Shown: one piece after another, positions 35,181 to 43,992 of the stretch
How positions within the stretch are numbered: position 1 is the stretch's first letter
How the letters are laid out: the number at the start of each line of letters is the position of its first letter
Assembly: GCF_001542625.1 (NCBI RefSeq)
Contig: NZ_CP016279.1
Location: 7,378,001-7,442,000, forward strand
Source: Streptomyces griseochromogenes
Lineage (GTDB): Bacteria; Actinomycetota; Actinomycetes; Streptomycetales; Streptomycetaceae
Length of the DNA: 64,000 nt
Direction: 5' to 3'
Position numbers and translations under genes: made by a program
Notes under the pieces: model-generated
Database searches by the model: none
Seen by the model: the letters and a program-made list of their open reading frames with translations, nothing else
Told to the model about the DNA's origin: nothing

Positions 35181-36623
35181 GTGACTTCTGCGCCCGCCAA
35201 ACCCCGCATCCCGAACGTCCTCGCCGGACGCTACGCCTCCACCGAGCTCGCCACGCTCTGGTCGCCCGAGCAGAAGGTGAAGCTGGAGCGGCAGCTCTGG
35301 CTCGCCGTGCTGCGGGCCCAGAAGAACCTCGGCATCGAGGTGCCGGACGAGGCGATCGCCGACTACGAGCGCGTCCTCGACACCGTCGACCTGGCCTCGA
35401 TCGCCGAGCGCGAGAAGGTCACCCGGCACGATGTGAAGGCGCGGATCGAGGAGTTCAACGACCTCGCCGGACACGAGCACGTGCACAAGGGCATGACCTC
35501 GCGTGACCTCACCGAGAACGTCGAGCAGCTGCAGATCCGGCTGTCGCTGGAGCTGATGCGCGACCGCACGGTGGCCGTCCTCGCGCGCCTCGGCAAGCTG
35601 GCGGGCGAGTACGCCGAGCTGGTCATGGCCGGCCGCTCGCACAACGTGGCCGCGCAGGCCACGACCCTCGGCAAGCGCTTCGCGACCGCCGCCGACGAGC
35701 TGCTCGTCGCCTACGGGCGGGCCGAGGAGCTGCTGGCCCGCTACCCGCTGCGCGGTATCAAGGGCCCGGTCGGCACCGCACAGGACATGCTGGACCTGCT
35801 GGGCGGGGACGCGGCGAAGCTGGCCGAGCTGGAGGACCGGATCGCCGGGCACCTGGGCTTCTCGCAGGCGTTCACCTCGGTCGGCCAGGTCTACCCGCGC
35901 TCGCTGGACTACGAGGTCGTGACCGCGCTGGTGCAGCTGGCGGCGGCACCGTCCTCGCTGGCCAAGACGATCCGGCTGATGGCCGGGCACGAGCTGGTCA
36001 CCGAGGGCTTCAAGCCGGGCCAGGTCGGCTCCTCGGCGATGCCGCACAAGATGAACACCCGCTCCTGCGAGCGCGTCAACGGCCTGATGGTCATCCTGCG
36101 CGGCTACGCCTCGATGACCGGTGAGCTGGCGGGCGACCAGTGGAACGAGGGCGACGTCTCCTGCTCGGTGGTGCGCCGGGTGGCCCTTCCCGACGCGTTC
36201 TTCGCCCTCGACGGCCTGCTGGAGACCTTCCTGACCGTCCTCGACGAGTTCGGCGCGTTCCCCGCGGTCGTCGCCCGCGAGCTGGACCGCTACCTGCCGT
36301 TCCTCGCCACCACCAAGGTGCTCATGGGCGCCGTGCGGGCCGGGGTCGGCCGCGAGGTCGGGCACGAGGCGATCAAGGAGAACGCCGTCGCCACCGCGCT
36401 CGCCATGCGCGAGCAGGGCGCCGAGCGCAACGACCTGCTCGACAAGCTCGCCGCCGACGAGCGCCTCCCGCTGGACCGCGAGCAGCTGGCCGCGCTGATG
36501 GCCGACAAGCTGTCCTTCACCGGTGCGGCGGCCGACCAGGTCGGCGTGGTCGTCGGCCGGATCGAGGAGATCGTGAAGCAGCGTCCGGAGGCCGCCGGCT
36601 ACACCCCGGGAGCGATCCTCTGA
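35181..36623 (+). CDS. purB: Adenylosuccinate lyase
   Basis: 480-residue fumarase/aspartase-superfamily enzyme acting twice in purine synthesis (SAICAR to AICAR, and adenylosuccinate to AMP). Signature features are HDVKARIEEF, TSRDLTENVEQLQ, GRSHNVAAQATTLGKRFA and the mobile catalytic loop VGSSAMPHKMNTRSCER. Start GTG at 35181. A TAGAAT box eight bases upstream suggests a leaderless transcript; there is no Shine-Dalgarno. The stop overlaps the glycosylase gene. Confidence 0.95.
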   Translation: MTSAPAKPRIPNVLAGRYASTELATLWSPEQKVKLERQLWLAVLRAQKNLGIEVPDEAIADYERVLDTVDLASIAEREKVTRHDVKARIEEFNDLAGHEHVHKGMTSRDLTENVEQLQIRLSLELMRDRTVAVLARLGKLAGEYAELVMAGRSHNVAAQATTLGKRFATAADELLVAYGRAEELLARYPLRGIKGPVGTAQDMLDLLGGDAAKLAELEDRIAGHLGFSQAFTSVGQVYPRSLDYEVVTALVQLAAAPSSLAKTIRLMAGHELVTEGFKPGQVGSSAMPHKMNTRSCERVNGLMVILRGYASMTGELAGDQWNEGDVSCSVVRRVALPDAFFALDGLLETFLTVLDEFGAFPAVVARELDRYLPFLATTKVLMGAVRAGVGREVGHEAIKENAVATALAMREQGAERNDLLDKLAADERLPLDREQLAALMADKLSFTGAAADQVGVVVGRIEEIVKQRPEAAGYTPGAIL

Positions 36624-37165
36624 CCCGCTTCACCCAGGCGGAACTGGAGGCCGCCCGCGACCGCCTCGTCCCCGACGTGGTCGCGGACGGTCTCCATGTG
36701 CTGTTCTGCGGCATCAACCCGGGTCTGATGACGGCCGCCACGGGCCATCACTTCGCCCGCCCCGGCAACCGCTTCTGGCCGGTGCTGCACCTGTCCGGCT
36801 TCACCCCGCGGCTCATGAAGCCGGTGGAGCAGCGCGAACTGCTGTCGTACGGGCTGGGCATCACCAATGTGGTGGCCCGGGCGACCGCGCGGGCCGACGA
36901 ACTCACCACGGAGGAGTACGTCGAGGGCGGGCGACTGCTGACGGCCAAGGTGACGCGACGGCGGCCGAGATGGCTGGCCGTGGTGGGGGTGACCGCGTAC
37001 CGGGCCGCCTTCGGGGACCGCAAGGCTCAAGTGGGGCCGCAGGAGCGGACCGTCGGCGAGACGCGAGTGTGGGTACTGCCCAATCCCAGTGGGCTGAACG
37101 CGCACTGGACGGCGGCGACGATGGCAGAGGAGTTCGCGCGGCTGCGCGAGGCCGCGCAGGCCTGA
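36620..37165 (+). CDS. mug: G/T(U) mismatch-specific DNA glycosylase (Mug/TDG type)
   Basis: 181-residue Mug-family glycosylase removing uracil or thymine opposite guanine. Motifs are HVLFCGINPGLMTAATGHHFARPGNRFWPVLHLSG (GINPG catalytic loop) and VWVLPNPSGLNAHW (insertion loop). The family N-terminus (LTRFTQAELEAARDRLVPDVV) begins at a CTG codon that overlaps the purB stop as CTGA, with GGGAG five bases upstream. No ATG, GTG or TTG lies suitably in frame; the first GTG (about 36677) would cut into the conserved N-terminus. A coupled, rare CTG start is the best reading. Confidence 0.85.
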   Translation: MTRFTQAELEAARDRLVPDVVADGLHVLFCGINPGLMTAATGHHFARPGNRFWPVLHLSGFTPRLMKPVEQRELLSYGLGITNVVARATARADELTTEEYVEGGRLLTAKVTRRRPRWLAVVGVTAYRAAFGDRKAQVGPQERTVGETRVWVLPNPSGLNAHWTAATMAEEFARLREAAQA

Positions 37166-37169
37166 CGGG

Positions 37170-37613
37170 TCAGTACGGGTCGGTCTCGGTCACGACACCG
37201 AGGAGCTGGAAGGGCAGCTCCTTGTGCCCGTGGGACACGCCGAGGGCGACCCATCTGCCCGAGGCGGGCGCCTGCCAGAGATGGACGTCCGGCACATGCT
37301 CGCTCAGACTTGCCCACGGCTCTTCGATGTCCTCGCCCTCCAGCGCGCGGTCGAGGACACCGCGCAGGCTGATGTGCTGCGACTGCCCCCAGCGCGCGGT
37401 GAGCCGCTGCACGAGACCGTCCCGGTCGGCCTCGTACTGTGCCGCCGTCTCCTCCCATTCCGTGCCGTCGTCCTCCCAGAACGCGGCACTCGTCCGTAAG
37501 GCGGCTATGTGATAGCCGGGACCGCTCTCGCCGTGCTCCCACCCGCCGGGTGCCGCGGGGAACTCCCGGGCACACAGCAGGTCCATGAGGGTCAGGCATT
37601 CCGCGATGTCCAT
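37170..37613 (-). CDS. Hypothetical protein
   Basis: 147-residue soluble acidic protein (MDIAECLTLMDLLCAREFPAAPGGWEHGESGPGYHIAALR, FWEDDGTEWEETAAQYEADRDGLVQRL, HLWQAPASGRWVALGVSHGHKELPFQLL). Codon bias supports it. No domain, signal or membrane segment is recognised. Start ATG at 37613; the frame runs upstream but only into the ABC permease gene region. Convergent with mug, four bases apart. Confidence 0.7.
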   Translation of the reverse strand: MDIAECLTLMDLLCAREFPAAPGGWEHGESGPGYHIAALRTSAAFWEDDGTEWEETAAQYEADRDGLVQRLTARWGQSQHISLRGVLDRALEGEDIEEPWASLSEHVPDVHLWQAPASGRWVALGVSHGHKELPFQLLGVVTETDPY

Positions 37614-37654
37614 GTGATCCAGTAAAGCGGGCCCCACTGACAATTGGCGGGCCG

Positions 37655-38365
37655 TCAAGCATCCCTGCGGCGGACGCTCCAGGCTCCCGCGCCCAGCGCC
37701 GCCGCCGTCCACAGCGCGGTCACCGCGAGCCCGGTCCACGGGCCGAGCGCGCCGTCCCAGGTACTGTGCAGGGCCACCTGGCCGGCCCGGTCGGGCAGGA
37801 AGTCGGCGACTCCCCCGGACAGATCACCGACGACGAAGGACACGATCAGCAGGAACGGGATCAGGACGGAGAGGGTCGCCACTCCGCTGCGCAGTACGGC
37901 CGCGAGGCCGGCGGCGAACAGCGCCATCAGCGTGAGGTGGAGGCCGCAGGCGACGGCGCCGCGCAGTCCCTCGGCCCAGGACGGGCCGGACGCGCCGAGG
38001 ACGGCCTTGCCCACCAGCAGGGTCACCGCCCCCGTGAGCAGGCCGACGGCGAGCGCGGGCAGGGCGACGGCCGTGGCCTTCGCGGCGAACCATCGCAGCC
38101 GGTCGGGCACGGCGGCCAGCGTCAGCCGCAGCGCGCCGCCGCGGAACTCCGACGACACGGCGGTCGTACCGAACGCGACCGCGGCGATCTGCCCGAGGCC
38201 GACGCCGAAGAACGCCGAGTACAGCGGGTCCTTGCCGTCGGCGCCGGCGGCGGCCAGCGCGGAGAACGCGGCGGTGGTGACGAGGATCGCGGCCAGGGCG
38301 CCGACGAGCGAGCGCAGTGTCCGGATCTTGATCCACTCGGCGTGCAGGGCGGGTACGAACAACAT
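37655..38365 (-). CDS. ABC transporter permease (ABC-2 type)
   Basis: 236-residue membrane protein with about six hydrophobic segments, beginning MLFVPALHAEWIKIRTLRSLVGALAAILVTTAAFSALAAAG, the usual opening of actinobacterial ABC-2 permeases, with SSEFRGGALRLTLAAVPDR in the middle. It forms an exporter with the ATPase encoded just upstream. The ATG at 38365 follows AGGAGG and lies three bases before the end of the ATPase gene. Substrate unknown. Confidence 0.87.
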   Translation of the reverse strand: MLFVPALHAEWIKIRTLRSLVGALAAILVTTAAFSALAAAGADGKDPLYSAFFGVGLGQIAAVAFGTTAVSSEFRGGALRLTLAAVPDRLRWFAAKATAVALPALAVGLLTGAVTLLVGKAVLGASGPSWAEGLRGAVACGLHLTLMALFAAGLAAVLRSGVATLSVLIPFLLIVSFVVGDLSGGVADFLPDRAGQVALHSTWDGALGPWTGLAVTALWTAAALGAGAWSVRRRDA

Positions 38366-38367
38366 GC

Positions 38368-39288
38368 TCAGGCCTCCTGGGGCTGGGCGGTGAACTCGGC
38401 CTCGGCCGCGGTCAGATCGAGGTAGGCCTGTTCCAAGGTGGCTTCCTGGGCGGCCAGTTCCAGTACGGGCACGCCCGCCTCCGACATGAGGCGGCCGAGG
38501 TCGTCCACGCGTGCGTGCCGTACGGTCCACGTCCCGTCCTCGTCCCGGGAGGCGTCGTGGCCGTGGCGGGCGAGCAGGTCGCCGAGTGCGGCGGCGTCGG
38601 TGGTGCGGATCCTGACAAAGGGCCGCACGCGCGCGTGGATGAAGTCCCGCACGGGGGTGTCGGCGAGCAGGCGGCCGCGGCCGAGGATCACGAGGTGGTC
38701 CGCGAAGACGGCGGTCTCGTTCATCAGATGGCTGGAGACCAGGACCGTACGGCCCTCGGCCGCGAGCCGGCGCAGCAGCGTGCGGATCCAGACGATGCCT
38801 TCGGGGTCCAGGCCGTTGGCGGGTTCGTCCAGCAGGATCGCCTCGGGGTCGCCGAGGAGCGCGGCGGCGATGCCGAGCCGCTGGCGCATGCCGAGGGAGT
38901 ACGTCTTCACCCGGCGCCCGGCCACGGCGGCCAGCCCGGTCTCCTCCAGGATGGCGTCGACCCGACGGAGCGGGATGCGGTTGCTCGCCGCCAGGGCCCG
39001 CAGATGATCGCGCGCGGTGCGCGAGCCGTGCGCGGCCCGCGCGTCCAGCAGGGCGCCCACCCTGCGCAGTGGCTCAGGGAGTTCGCCGTACGGGCGGCCG
39101 CCGAGGGTGGCGGTGCCGGAGGTCGGCCGGTCCAGGCCGAGGACGAGCCGCATGGTGGTGGACTTTCCGGCGCCGTTGGGGCCGAGGAAGCCGGTGACAC
39201 GGCCGGGGCGGACGCTGAAGGTGAGGTGGTCCACGGCCCGCCGGGTGCCGTACTCCTTGGTGAGGTCTCGTACGTCGATGCTGGTCAT
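38368..39288 (-). CDS. ABC transporter ATP-binding protein
   Basis: 306-residue ATPase of the drug/bacitracin-exporter type: Walker A GPNGAGKST, signature YSLGMRQRLGIAAAL, Walker B ILLDEPANGLDPEG, H-loop SSH. A C-terminal domain of about 90 residues follows, as in BcrA-like proteins. First gene of a two-gene exporter operon. The divergent histidine kinase gene starts 107 bases away and probably regulates it. Confidence 0.92.
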   Translation of the reverse strand: MTSIDVRDLTKEYGTRRAVDHLTFSVRPGRVTGFLGPNGAGKSTTMRLVLGLDRPTSGTATLGGRPYGELPEPLRRVGALLDARAAHGSRTARDHLRALAASNRIPLRRVDAILEETGLAAVAGRRVKTYSLGMRQRLGIAAALLGDPEAILLDEPANGLDPEGIVWIRTLLRRLAAEGRTVLVSSHLMNETAVFADHLVILGRGRLLADTPVRDFIHARVRPFVRIRTTDAAALGDLLARHGHDASRDEDGTWTVRHARVDDLGRLMSEAGVPVLELAAQEATLEQAYLDLTAAEAEFTAQPQEA

Positions 39289-39395
39289 GGCATCAGCCTG
39301 GCCGGGCGAGCGGCGCGGTTCCTCCCCCGCCGGTGGAGATCGTCTCCCCCGTGCGAGGGAGGTCCGTTGTCGGTGCCGCCTGCGAGGATGACCCC

Positions 39396-40550
39396 ATGGC
39401 CCGCTTCCTGCGCCCGCTGCTGCGCGGGACGACGTACACACGCCTGCTGCACCTGTGGGTGCCCATGCTGATCGTCAGCGTGTGGCTCTACATCGACCCG
39501 TGGGATCCCTGGGTGCCCGCGCTCGTGCTCGTCCCGGTCGGACTCGTGCCCGCCGTCCGGATGGGCGAGGGCGTTCAGGCGCGGCTGCTGCTGACGCCCG
39601 GCGAGGAGGAGCCGGGCATCTCCGTGACGCCGTCGGCGACTTGGCGGGACCGGCTGCGCACCGTTCTGTGGCTGGAGCTGCGGATGCTCCTCGGTGCGGC
39701 GGCCGTGTTCGCCACGGTGTGGCTGCCGGTCCTCACCTACGAACTGGCGAGGTGCGGGTGGGGGCACACACCGTCCGGTGTTCCACTGCTGGACCAGCTG
39801 CCGGCGCACCGGGCGTACGCCCTGCTGGTGCCGCTTCCGCCGCTCGCCCTGTACGGGGCCGTCGTCGGGCTCGGCGCGCTGGTCACCGCCGGCGCGCGCC
39901 GGCTCCTCGGGCCGTCCGCCGCGGAACGGCTGGCCGCCCTGGAGGAGCGCACCGAGCAACTGCTCGAACGCACCCGCATCGCACGGGAGTTGCACGACTC
40001 CATCGGGCATGCCCTGACGGTGGCGGTGGTGCAGGCGGGCGCGGCGCGGGCGGCGGGGGATCCCGCGTTCACCGACCGGGCGCTGGAGGCCATCGAGGAC
40101 ACCGGCCGGGCCGCCCTCGCGGACCTGGAGCGCGTTCTCGGAGTGCTGCGCGAGTCGGAGCGGCCGGTGAGCGCCCGGCCCACGCTGGCCGACGCCGACC
40201 GCCTCCTGGACTCCGCGCGCGCGTCCGGCGCCGAGGTGGATGCCGAGGTGGCAGGGTCCGTCGAGGCGGTGCCGGGGCCCGTCTCGCGGGAGGGGTACCG
40301 CATCCTCCAGGAGGCACTGACCAATGTGCTGCGGCACGCGGGGCCCGTACGCGTGCGTGTCCGGGTGTCCGTGGCCGGCGGCAGGCTCGCCCTGGACGTC
40401 CGCAATCCGCTTCCGGCGGCGCTGCCCGGGCCGGGCAGGGGGAGCGGGCTGCGGGGCATACGGGAGCGGGCGGCGCTGCTCGGGGGTAGTGCCCGCACCG
40501 GTCCGCACGAGGGCGACTGGCAGGTGCGGGCGGAGCTGCCGCTCGGTTGA
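39396..40550 (+). CDS. Sensor histidine kinase (HisKA_3, NarL-type)
   Basis: 384-residue kinase with an N-terminal membrane region of about four helices (residues 15-165), a HisKA_3 dimerisation/phosphoacceptor helix RIARELHDSIGHALTVAVVQAG (His in ELHD), and a HATPase_c domain (EGYRILQEALTNVLRHAG; GSGLRGIRERAALLGG). It lacks a large extracellular sensor, so it may sense membrane or transporter state. Partner of the response regulator that follows and divergent from an ABC exporter. Confidence 0.92.
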   Translation: MARFLRPLLRGTTYTRLLHLWVPMLIVSVWLYIDPWDPWVPALVLVPVGLVPAVRMGEGVQARLLLTPGEEEPGISVTPSATWRDRLRTVLWLELRMLLGAAAVFATVWLPVLTYELARCGWGHTPSGVPLLDQLPAHRAYALLVPLPPLALYGAVVGLGALVTAGARRLLGPSAAERLAALEERTEQLLERTRIARELHDSIGHALTVAVVQAGAARAAGDPAFTDRALEAIEDTGRAALADLERVLGVLRESERPVSARPTLADADRLLDSARASGAEVDAEVAGSVEAVPGPVSREGYRILQEALTNVLRHAGPVRVRVRVSVAGGRLALDVRNPLPAALPGPGRGSGLRGIRERAALLGGSARTGPHEGDWQVRAELPLG

Positions 40551-40564
40551 TCTACGCTGGCCGG

Positions 40565-41221
40565 ATGCCGGTCACCGTTCTCCTCGTCGACGACGAACCC
40601 CTGGTCCGTGCGGGCCTCCGGGCCGTGCTGGAGGCGCAGCCCGACATCGAGGTGGTGGGTGAGGCGGCCGACGGCGCGGCGGTCATCCCGCTGGTGCGCC
40701 GGCTGCGGCCGGACGTGGTCGCGATGGATGTGCGCATGCCGCTGATGGACGGGATCGAGGCCACGCGCGCGGTGCTGCGCACCGTCGACGCGCCACCCAG
40801 GATCCTCGTGGTGACCACGTTCGAGGACGACGAGTTCGTGTACGAGGCGCTGCGCGCGGGTGCCGACGGGTTCCTGCTGAAGCGGGCCCGGCCGGCCGAG
40901 ATCGTCCACGCGGTGCGGCTGGTGGCCGAGGGAGAGTCTCTGCTGTTCCCCGCGTCCGTACGCCGGCTCGCCGCCCGGTACGGCGACGGCGACCGCGCGG
41001 CCCGTGCCCCGCTGTCCGGGGCCGGGCTGACGGAGCGGGAGGCGGAGGTGCTGCGGCTCATGGCGCGGGGGCTGTCGAACGCGGAGATCGCCGCACGGCT
41101 GGTCGTCGGGACGGAGACGGTGAAGTCGCACGTGAGTGCCGTGCTGGCCAAACTGGGGGCGCGCGACCGCACCCAGGCGGTGATCGCCGCCTACGAGTCG
41201 GGATTCGTCGCGCCGGGCTGA
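40565..41221 (+). CDS. NarL/LuxR-family response regulator
   Basis: 218-residue regulator: a receiver domain (VLLVDDEPLVRAGLRAVLE, phospho-acceptor Asp in VVAMDVRMPLMDG, Lys in FLLKRARP) and a C-terminal LuxR helix-turn-helix (LTEREAEVLRLMARGLSNAEIAARLVVGTETVKSHVSAVLAKLGARDR). The ATG at 40565 is 14 bases after the kinase stop. Likely activator or repressor of the divergent ABC exporter operon, by arrangement. Confidence 0.94.
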   Translation: MPVTVLLVDDEPLVRAGLRAVLEAQPDIEVVGEAADGAAVIPLVRRLRPDVVAMDVRMPLMDGIEATRAVLRTVDAPPRILVVTTFEDDEFVYEALRAGADGFLLKRARPAEIVHAVRLVAEGESLLFPASVRRLAARYGDGDRAARAPLSGAGLTEREAEVLRLMARGLSNAEIAARLVVGTETVKSHVSAVLAKLGARDRTQAVIAAYESGFVAPG

Positions 41222-41320
41222 CCGACGAGGACCGCCGACCCGGTGGAGCCCGGCACTCGCAGGGGTGGGCCGGGCCGAGTACGATCCGGCCAACACGCCC
41301 GCGAGCTGGGAGGACGGACG

Positions 41321-42478
41321 GTGGGGCAGCTGACCGGCGGCGATCCCTCGCTGCTGCGAAGGATCAACTCCGCAGTGGTGCTGCACGCGCTGCGTACCGC
41401 GGACTGCGCGACGCTCACCGAGGTCACCCAGGTCACCGGACTGTCCCGGCCGACCGTCGAGGGGGTCGTGGAAGGGCTCATCGAGGCGGGACTTGTCGTC
41501 GAGCAGGCGGCCGAGGAGGGCCTCACGCGCCGCCAGGGGCGGCCCGCCCGCCGGTTCCGGTTCCGGGCCGAGGCCGGGCATCTGCTGGGCCTGGAGATCG
41601 GCGCCCACCGGGTCGCCGCGCTCCTGTCCGACCTGGACGGGCGGGTGCTGGGCACACAGGCCAAAGAGGTGGACGAGACGGCTCCCGCGGACGAGCGTCT
41701 CGACCGGCTGCGCGGCACGGTCGCCGAGCTGCTGCGCCGGGCCGGGGTCGCGCGCAGCTCGCTGCGCGCGGTGGGCGTGGGCACACCGGGCATCGTGGAG
41801 GGCGACGGCACGGTACGGCTGGGCACCGCCCTGCCGCAGTGGACGGGCCTCAGGCTCGGCGAGCGGCTCGGCCGCTCCTTCAAGTGCCCGGTGCTGGTGG
41901 AGAACGACGCCAACGCGGCGGCCGTCGCCGAGCACTGGAAAGGCGCCGCGACGGAGACGGACGACGTGGTGTTCGTGCTGGCCGGGCTGAGTCCGGGAGC
42001 GGGTTCGCTGATCGGCGGACGGCTGCACCGGGGGTACGGCGGGGCGGCCGGGGAGATCGGCGCGCTGCATCTGCTGGGCCGGGAGGCGACCCCCGAGACA
42101 CTGCTGTCCACCACCGACGAGCCGCTGCACCCGCTGGACGAGCAGGCGGTCGCCGAGGTGTTCGCGCTCGCCCGGGAGGGTGACCAGCGGGCGCGGGCCG
42201 CCGTGGAGCGGTTCATCCAGCGGCTCGTGCACGACGTGGCCGCGCTGGTACTGGCCCTCGACCCGGAGCTGGTCGTGATCGGCGGCTGGGCGGCCGGCCT
42301 GGACGGCGTGCTGGAGCCGCTGCGCGGCGAACTCGCGCGCTACTGCCTGCGCCCGCCCCGGGTGACGCTGTCCCTGCTGGGCGAGGCGGCCGTGACCACG
42401 GGCGCGCTACGGCTGGCCCTCGACCATGTCGAGGAGCAGCTCTTCGCGGTGGACGGCACGGTGACGGCACGCCGCTGA
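41321..42478 (+). CDS. ROK-family transcriptional regulator
   Basis: 385-residue ROK regulator: an N-terminal winged helix (LLRRINSAVVLHALRTADCATLTEVTQVTGLSRPTVEGVVEGLIEAG) and a sugar-kinase-like domain (LGLEIGAHRVAALLSDLDG, VGVGTPGIVEGDGTVRLG, LVENDANAAAVAEHW, GAAGEIGALHLLG). The CxCGxxGCxE zinc motif of NagC and ROK kinases is absent, the segment after GEIG being LLGREATPETLLSTTDEPLHPL. Start GTG at 41321 behind GGGAGGACGG. It probably responds to a sugar or sugar phosphate. Confidence 0.9.
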   Translation: MGQLTGGDPSLLRRINSAVVLHALRTADCATLTEVTQVTGLSRPTVEGVVEGLIEAGLVVEQAAEEGLTRRQGRPARRFRFRAEAGHLLGLEIGAHRVAALLSDLDGRVLGTQAKEVDETAPADERLDRLRGTVAELLRRAGVARSSLRAVGVGTPGIVEGDGTVRLGTALPQWTGLRLGERLGRSFKCPVLVENDANAAAVAEHWKGAATETDDVVFVLAGLSPGAGSLIGGRLHRGYGGAAGEIGALHLLGREATPETLLSTTDEPLHPLDEQAVAEVFALAREGDQRARAAVERFIQRLVHDVAALVLALDPELVVIGGWAAGLDGVLEPLRGELARYCLRPPRVTLSLLGEAAVTTGALRLALDHVEEQLFAVDGTVTARR

Positions 42479-42993
42479 GCCGTCGCTCGCGGACTCGGGC
42501 GGAGCGGTACCGCCGACGCGGACGCCGCGCGCCCGGCCGACGACAGCCGGGCACTGCCGGAACGGCGGACCGGTGCCGACGCTGGGGACACTCGACTTGC
42601 CGTGGCTCGACCCGGACCCCGGCCCGACGACGCGCCCGATACCACCGACCCCGCCGCCACCGAACCTCGTGCCGTCGCACCGGCCCACGGCGCACCCGAC
42701 ACTGCCGGAACAGCCGACCGCAAACCGAAAGCCGCTCGCCCCCTCCCCCGACCCGCACACCGCCGGCCCCACCGACACCGAGCCCGGTGCCGCCGCCCCG
42801 CCGCCACCGCCCCGGAAGCCACCCGGCCGCCCCTCGCCCCCGGACACCCCTGAACTGGCCGACGCCGTCCCGGACGCCGCTGGGACGGCCGATGCCGACC
42901 CGTACCCCACCCGAGAGGACGCCGGCGTCCGCATCTCCGTGAAACGCCGCGCGCCCCGGTGGAGTTCCGGGGCGCGGTGGGAGGTGGGGAGGT
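42479..42993. other. Pro-rich-reading intergenic stretch with no supported gene
   Basis: About 515 bases between the convergent ROK and GntR genes. All six frames are low complexity: the plus strand reads mostly Pro, Ala and Arg, the minus strand Gly, Ser and Val, because of runs such as CCGCCGCCACC. No ribosome site or conserved motif. I see no gene here. Confidence 0.5.
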
Positions 42994-43755
42994 TCAGGAG
43001 GCGCGCTGCTCGGGGTCGTGGTGTATCTCCACGTCGGGCGAGTCGCCGAAGGTGAGCCGGCAGGTGTCGGCACGGTAGGTCGCCACGGAGAGCGCCGCGG
43101 TGCGGCCCTCGGCGAAGAAACGGGTGGTGACGACCAGGACGGGGGCGCCGGGCAGCCGGTCGAGGTCCTTGGCGTCGTCCGCGCGGGCCGAGCCCAGCTC
43201 GACGGCGCGGTCCTGGCCCTCCAGGTCCAGCCGCTGCAGCTCGCGCAGCACCGCACGCGCGCGTGCCGGGCCGGACGGCGCGTCGATCGCGGTGAGGTCG
43301 GGCACCGAGGCGGACGGGATGTAGAGAAGTTCGGTGGCGACGAGCTGGCCGTGGGACATCCGGGAGCGGCGCACGATGTGCATGGGCTCGTCGGGGCCGC
43401 TCTCCAGCGCCGCGGCGACAGCGGCGGGCGGCGCGGACCGGGCGCTGTCGGTGGGCTGCCAGGCATCGTCGGCGGCCCCGGGCCAGGCGTGCTGCCGGGT
43501 GCCGACGGCCACGCCCACGCGCGGGGGCGCGACGGTGGTACCGACGCCGCGGCGGCGCTGCAGCCGGCCCTCGAGCTCCAGCTGTTCGAGGGCCTGGCGG
43601 AGCGTGGCGCGGGCCACGCCGAAGCGGGCGGCGAGGTCGCGCTCGTTGGGCAGGATCTCACCGACCGAGAACTCGGAGTCCAGTGCCTCGCTGAGCACGG
43701 TCCTGAGATGCCAGTACTTCGGTTCCGGCACCGATTCCAGCTGCGTGGTCCCCAC
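42994..43755 (-). CDS. GntR-family regulator (HutC/UTRA subgroup)
   Basis: 253-residue regulator: a GntR winged helix (PKYWHLRTVLSEALDSEFSVGEILPNERDLAARFGVARATLRQALEQLELEGRLQRRRGVGTTVA) and a UTRA ligand domain in the C-terminal half (MHIVRRSRMSHGQLVATELLYIPS, PVLVVTTRFFAEGRTAALSVATYRAD). It is organised like DasR. Start GTG at 43755 behind GGAGGACAGG. A dre-like TTGGTCAAGACCAA palindrome overlaps its -35 box, suggesting autoregulation by a sugar-type ligand. Confidence 0.9.
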   Translation of the reverse strand: MGTTQLESVPEPKYWHLRTVLSEALDSEFSVGEILPNERDLAARFGVARATLRQALEQLELEGRLQRRRGVGTTVAPPRVGVAVGTRQHAWPGAADDAWQPTDSARSAPPAAVAAALESGPDEPMHIVRRSRMSHGQLVATELLYIPSASVPDLTAIDAPSGPARARAVLRELQRLDLEGQDRAVELGSARADDAKDLDRLPGAPVLVVTTRFFAEGRTAALSVATYRADTCRLTFGDSPDVEIHHDPEQRAS

Positions 43756-43830
43756 CCTGTCCTCCGCAAGAGCCGTGGTCCGGCGGTTTTTAGCGCCCTT
43801 GTTTATTAAAGGTTGTTGCACTTATCTGCG

Positions 43831-43865
43831 ACCATAGGGCGACCGTCACCCTTGGTCAAGACCAA
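43831..43865 (-). promoter_or_regulatory. GntR-gene promoter with overlapping dre-like operator
   Basis: On the minus strand TTGACC (43854-43859), a 17-base spacer and TATGGT (43831-43836) form a good promoter for the GntR gene. TTGGTCAAGACCAA (43852-43865) is a perfect palindrome whose TGGTC-n2-GACCA core equals that of DasR dre sites, and it covers the -35 box. Confidence 0.7.
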
Positions 43866-43952
43866 TCCTCGTCCCCCGGGGCCCTGTGCAGGGCCGCGCC
43901 GCGGAGCGTTCACGAGGCGTTCGTACGCGATCACGTGTGTGACATCGCGGCA

Positions 43953-43978
43953 AAGCCCCCGTCGCGCGACGGGGGCTT
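43953..43978 (-). terminator. Terminator of the ECF sigma gene
   Basis: Perfect 12-bp stem AAGCCCCCGTCG / CGACGGGGGCTT with a 2-base loop, 14 bases after the ECF stop, followed by TTT on the minus strand. Confidence 0.75.
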
Positions 43979-43992
43979 CCGGTCGACCCGGC

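Noticed and set aside
42573..43055. A 160-codon Pro-rich frame between the ROK and GntR genes
   Set aside because: Low complexity, no ribosome site, third-position bias absent, and it runs into the GntR gene on the other strand.
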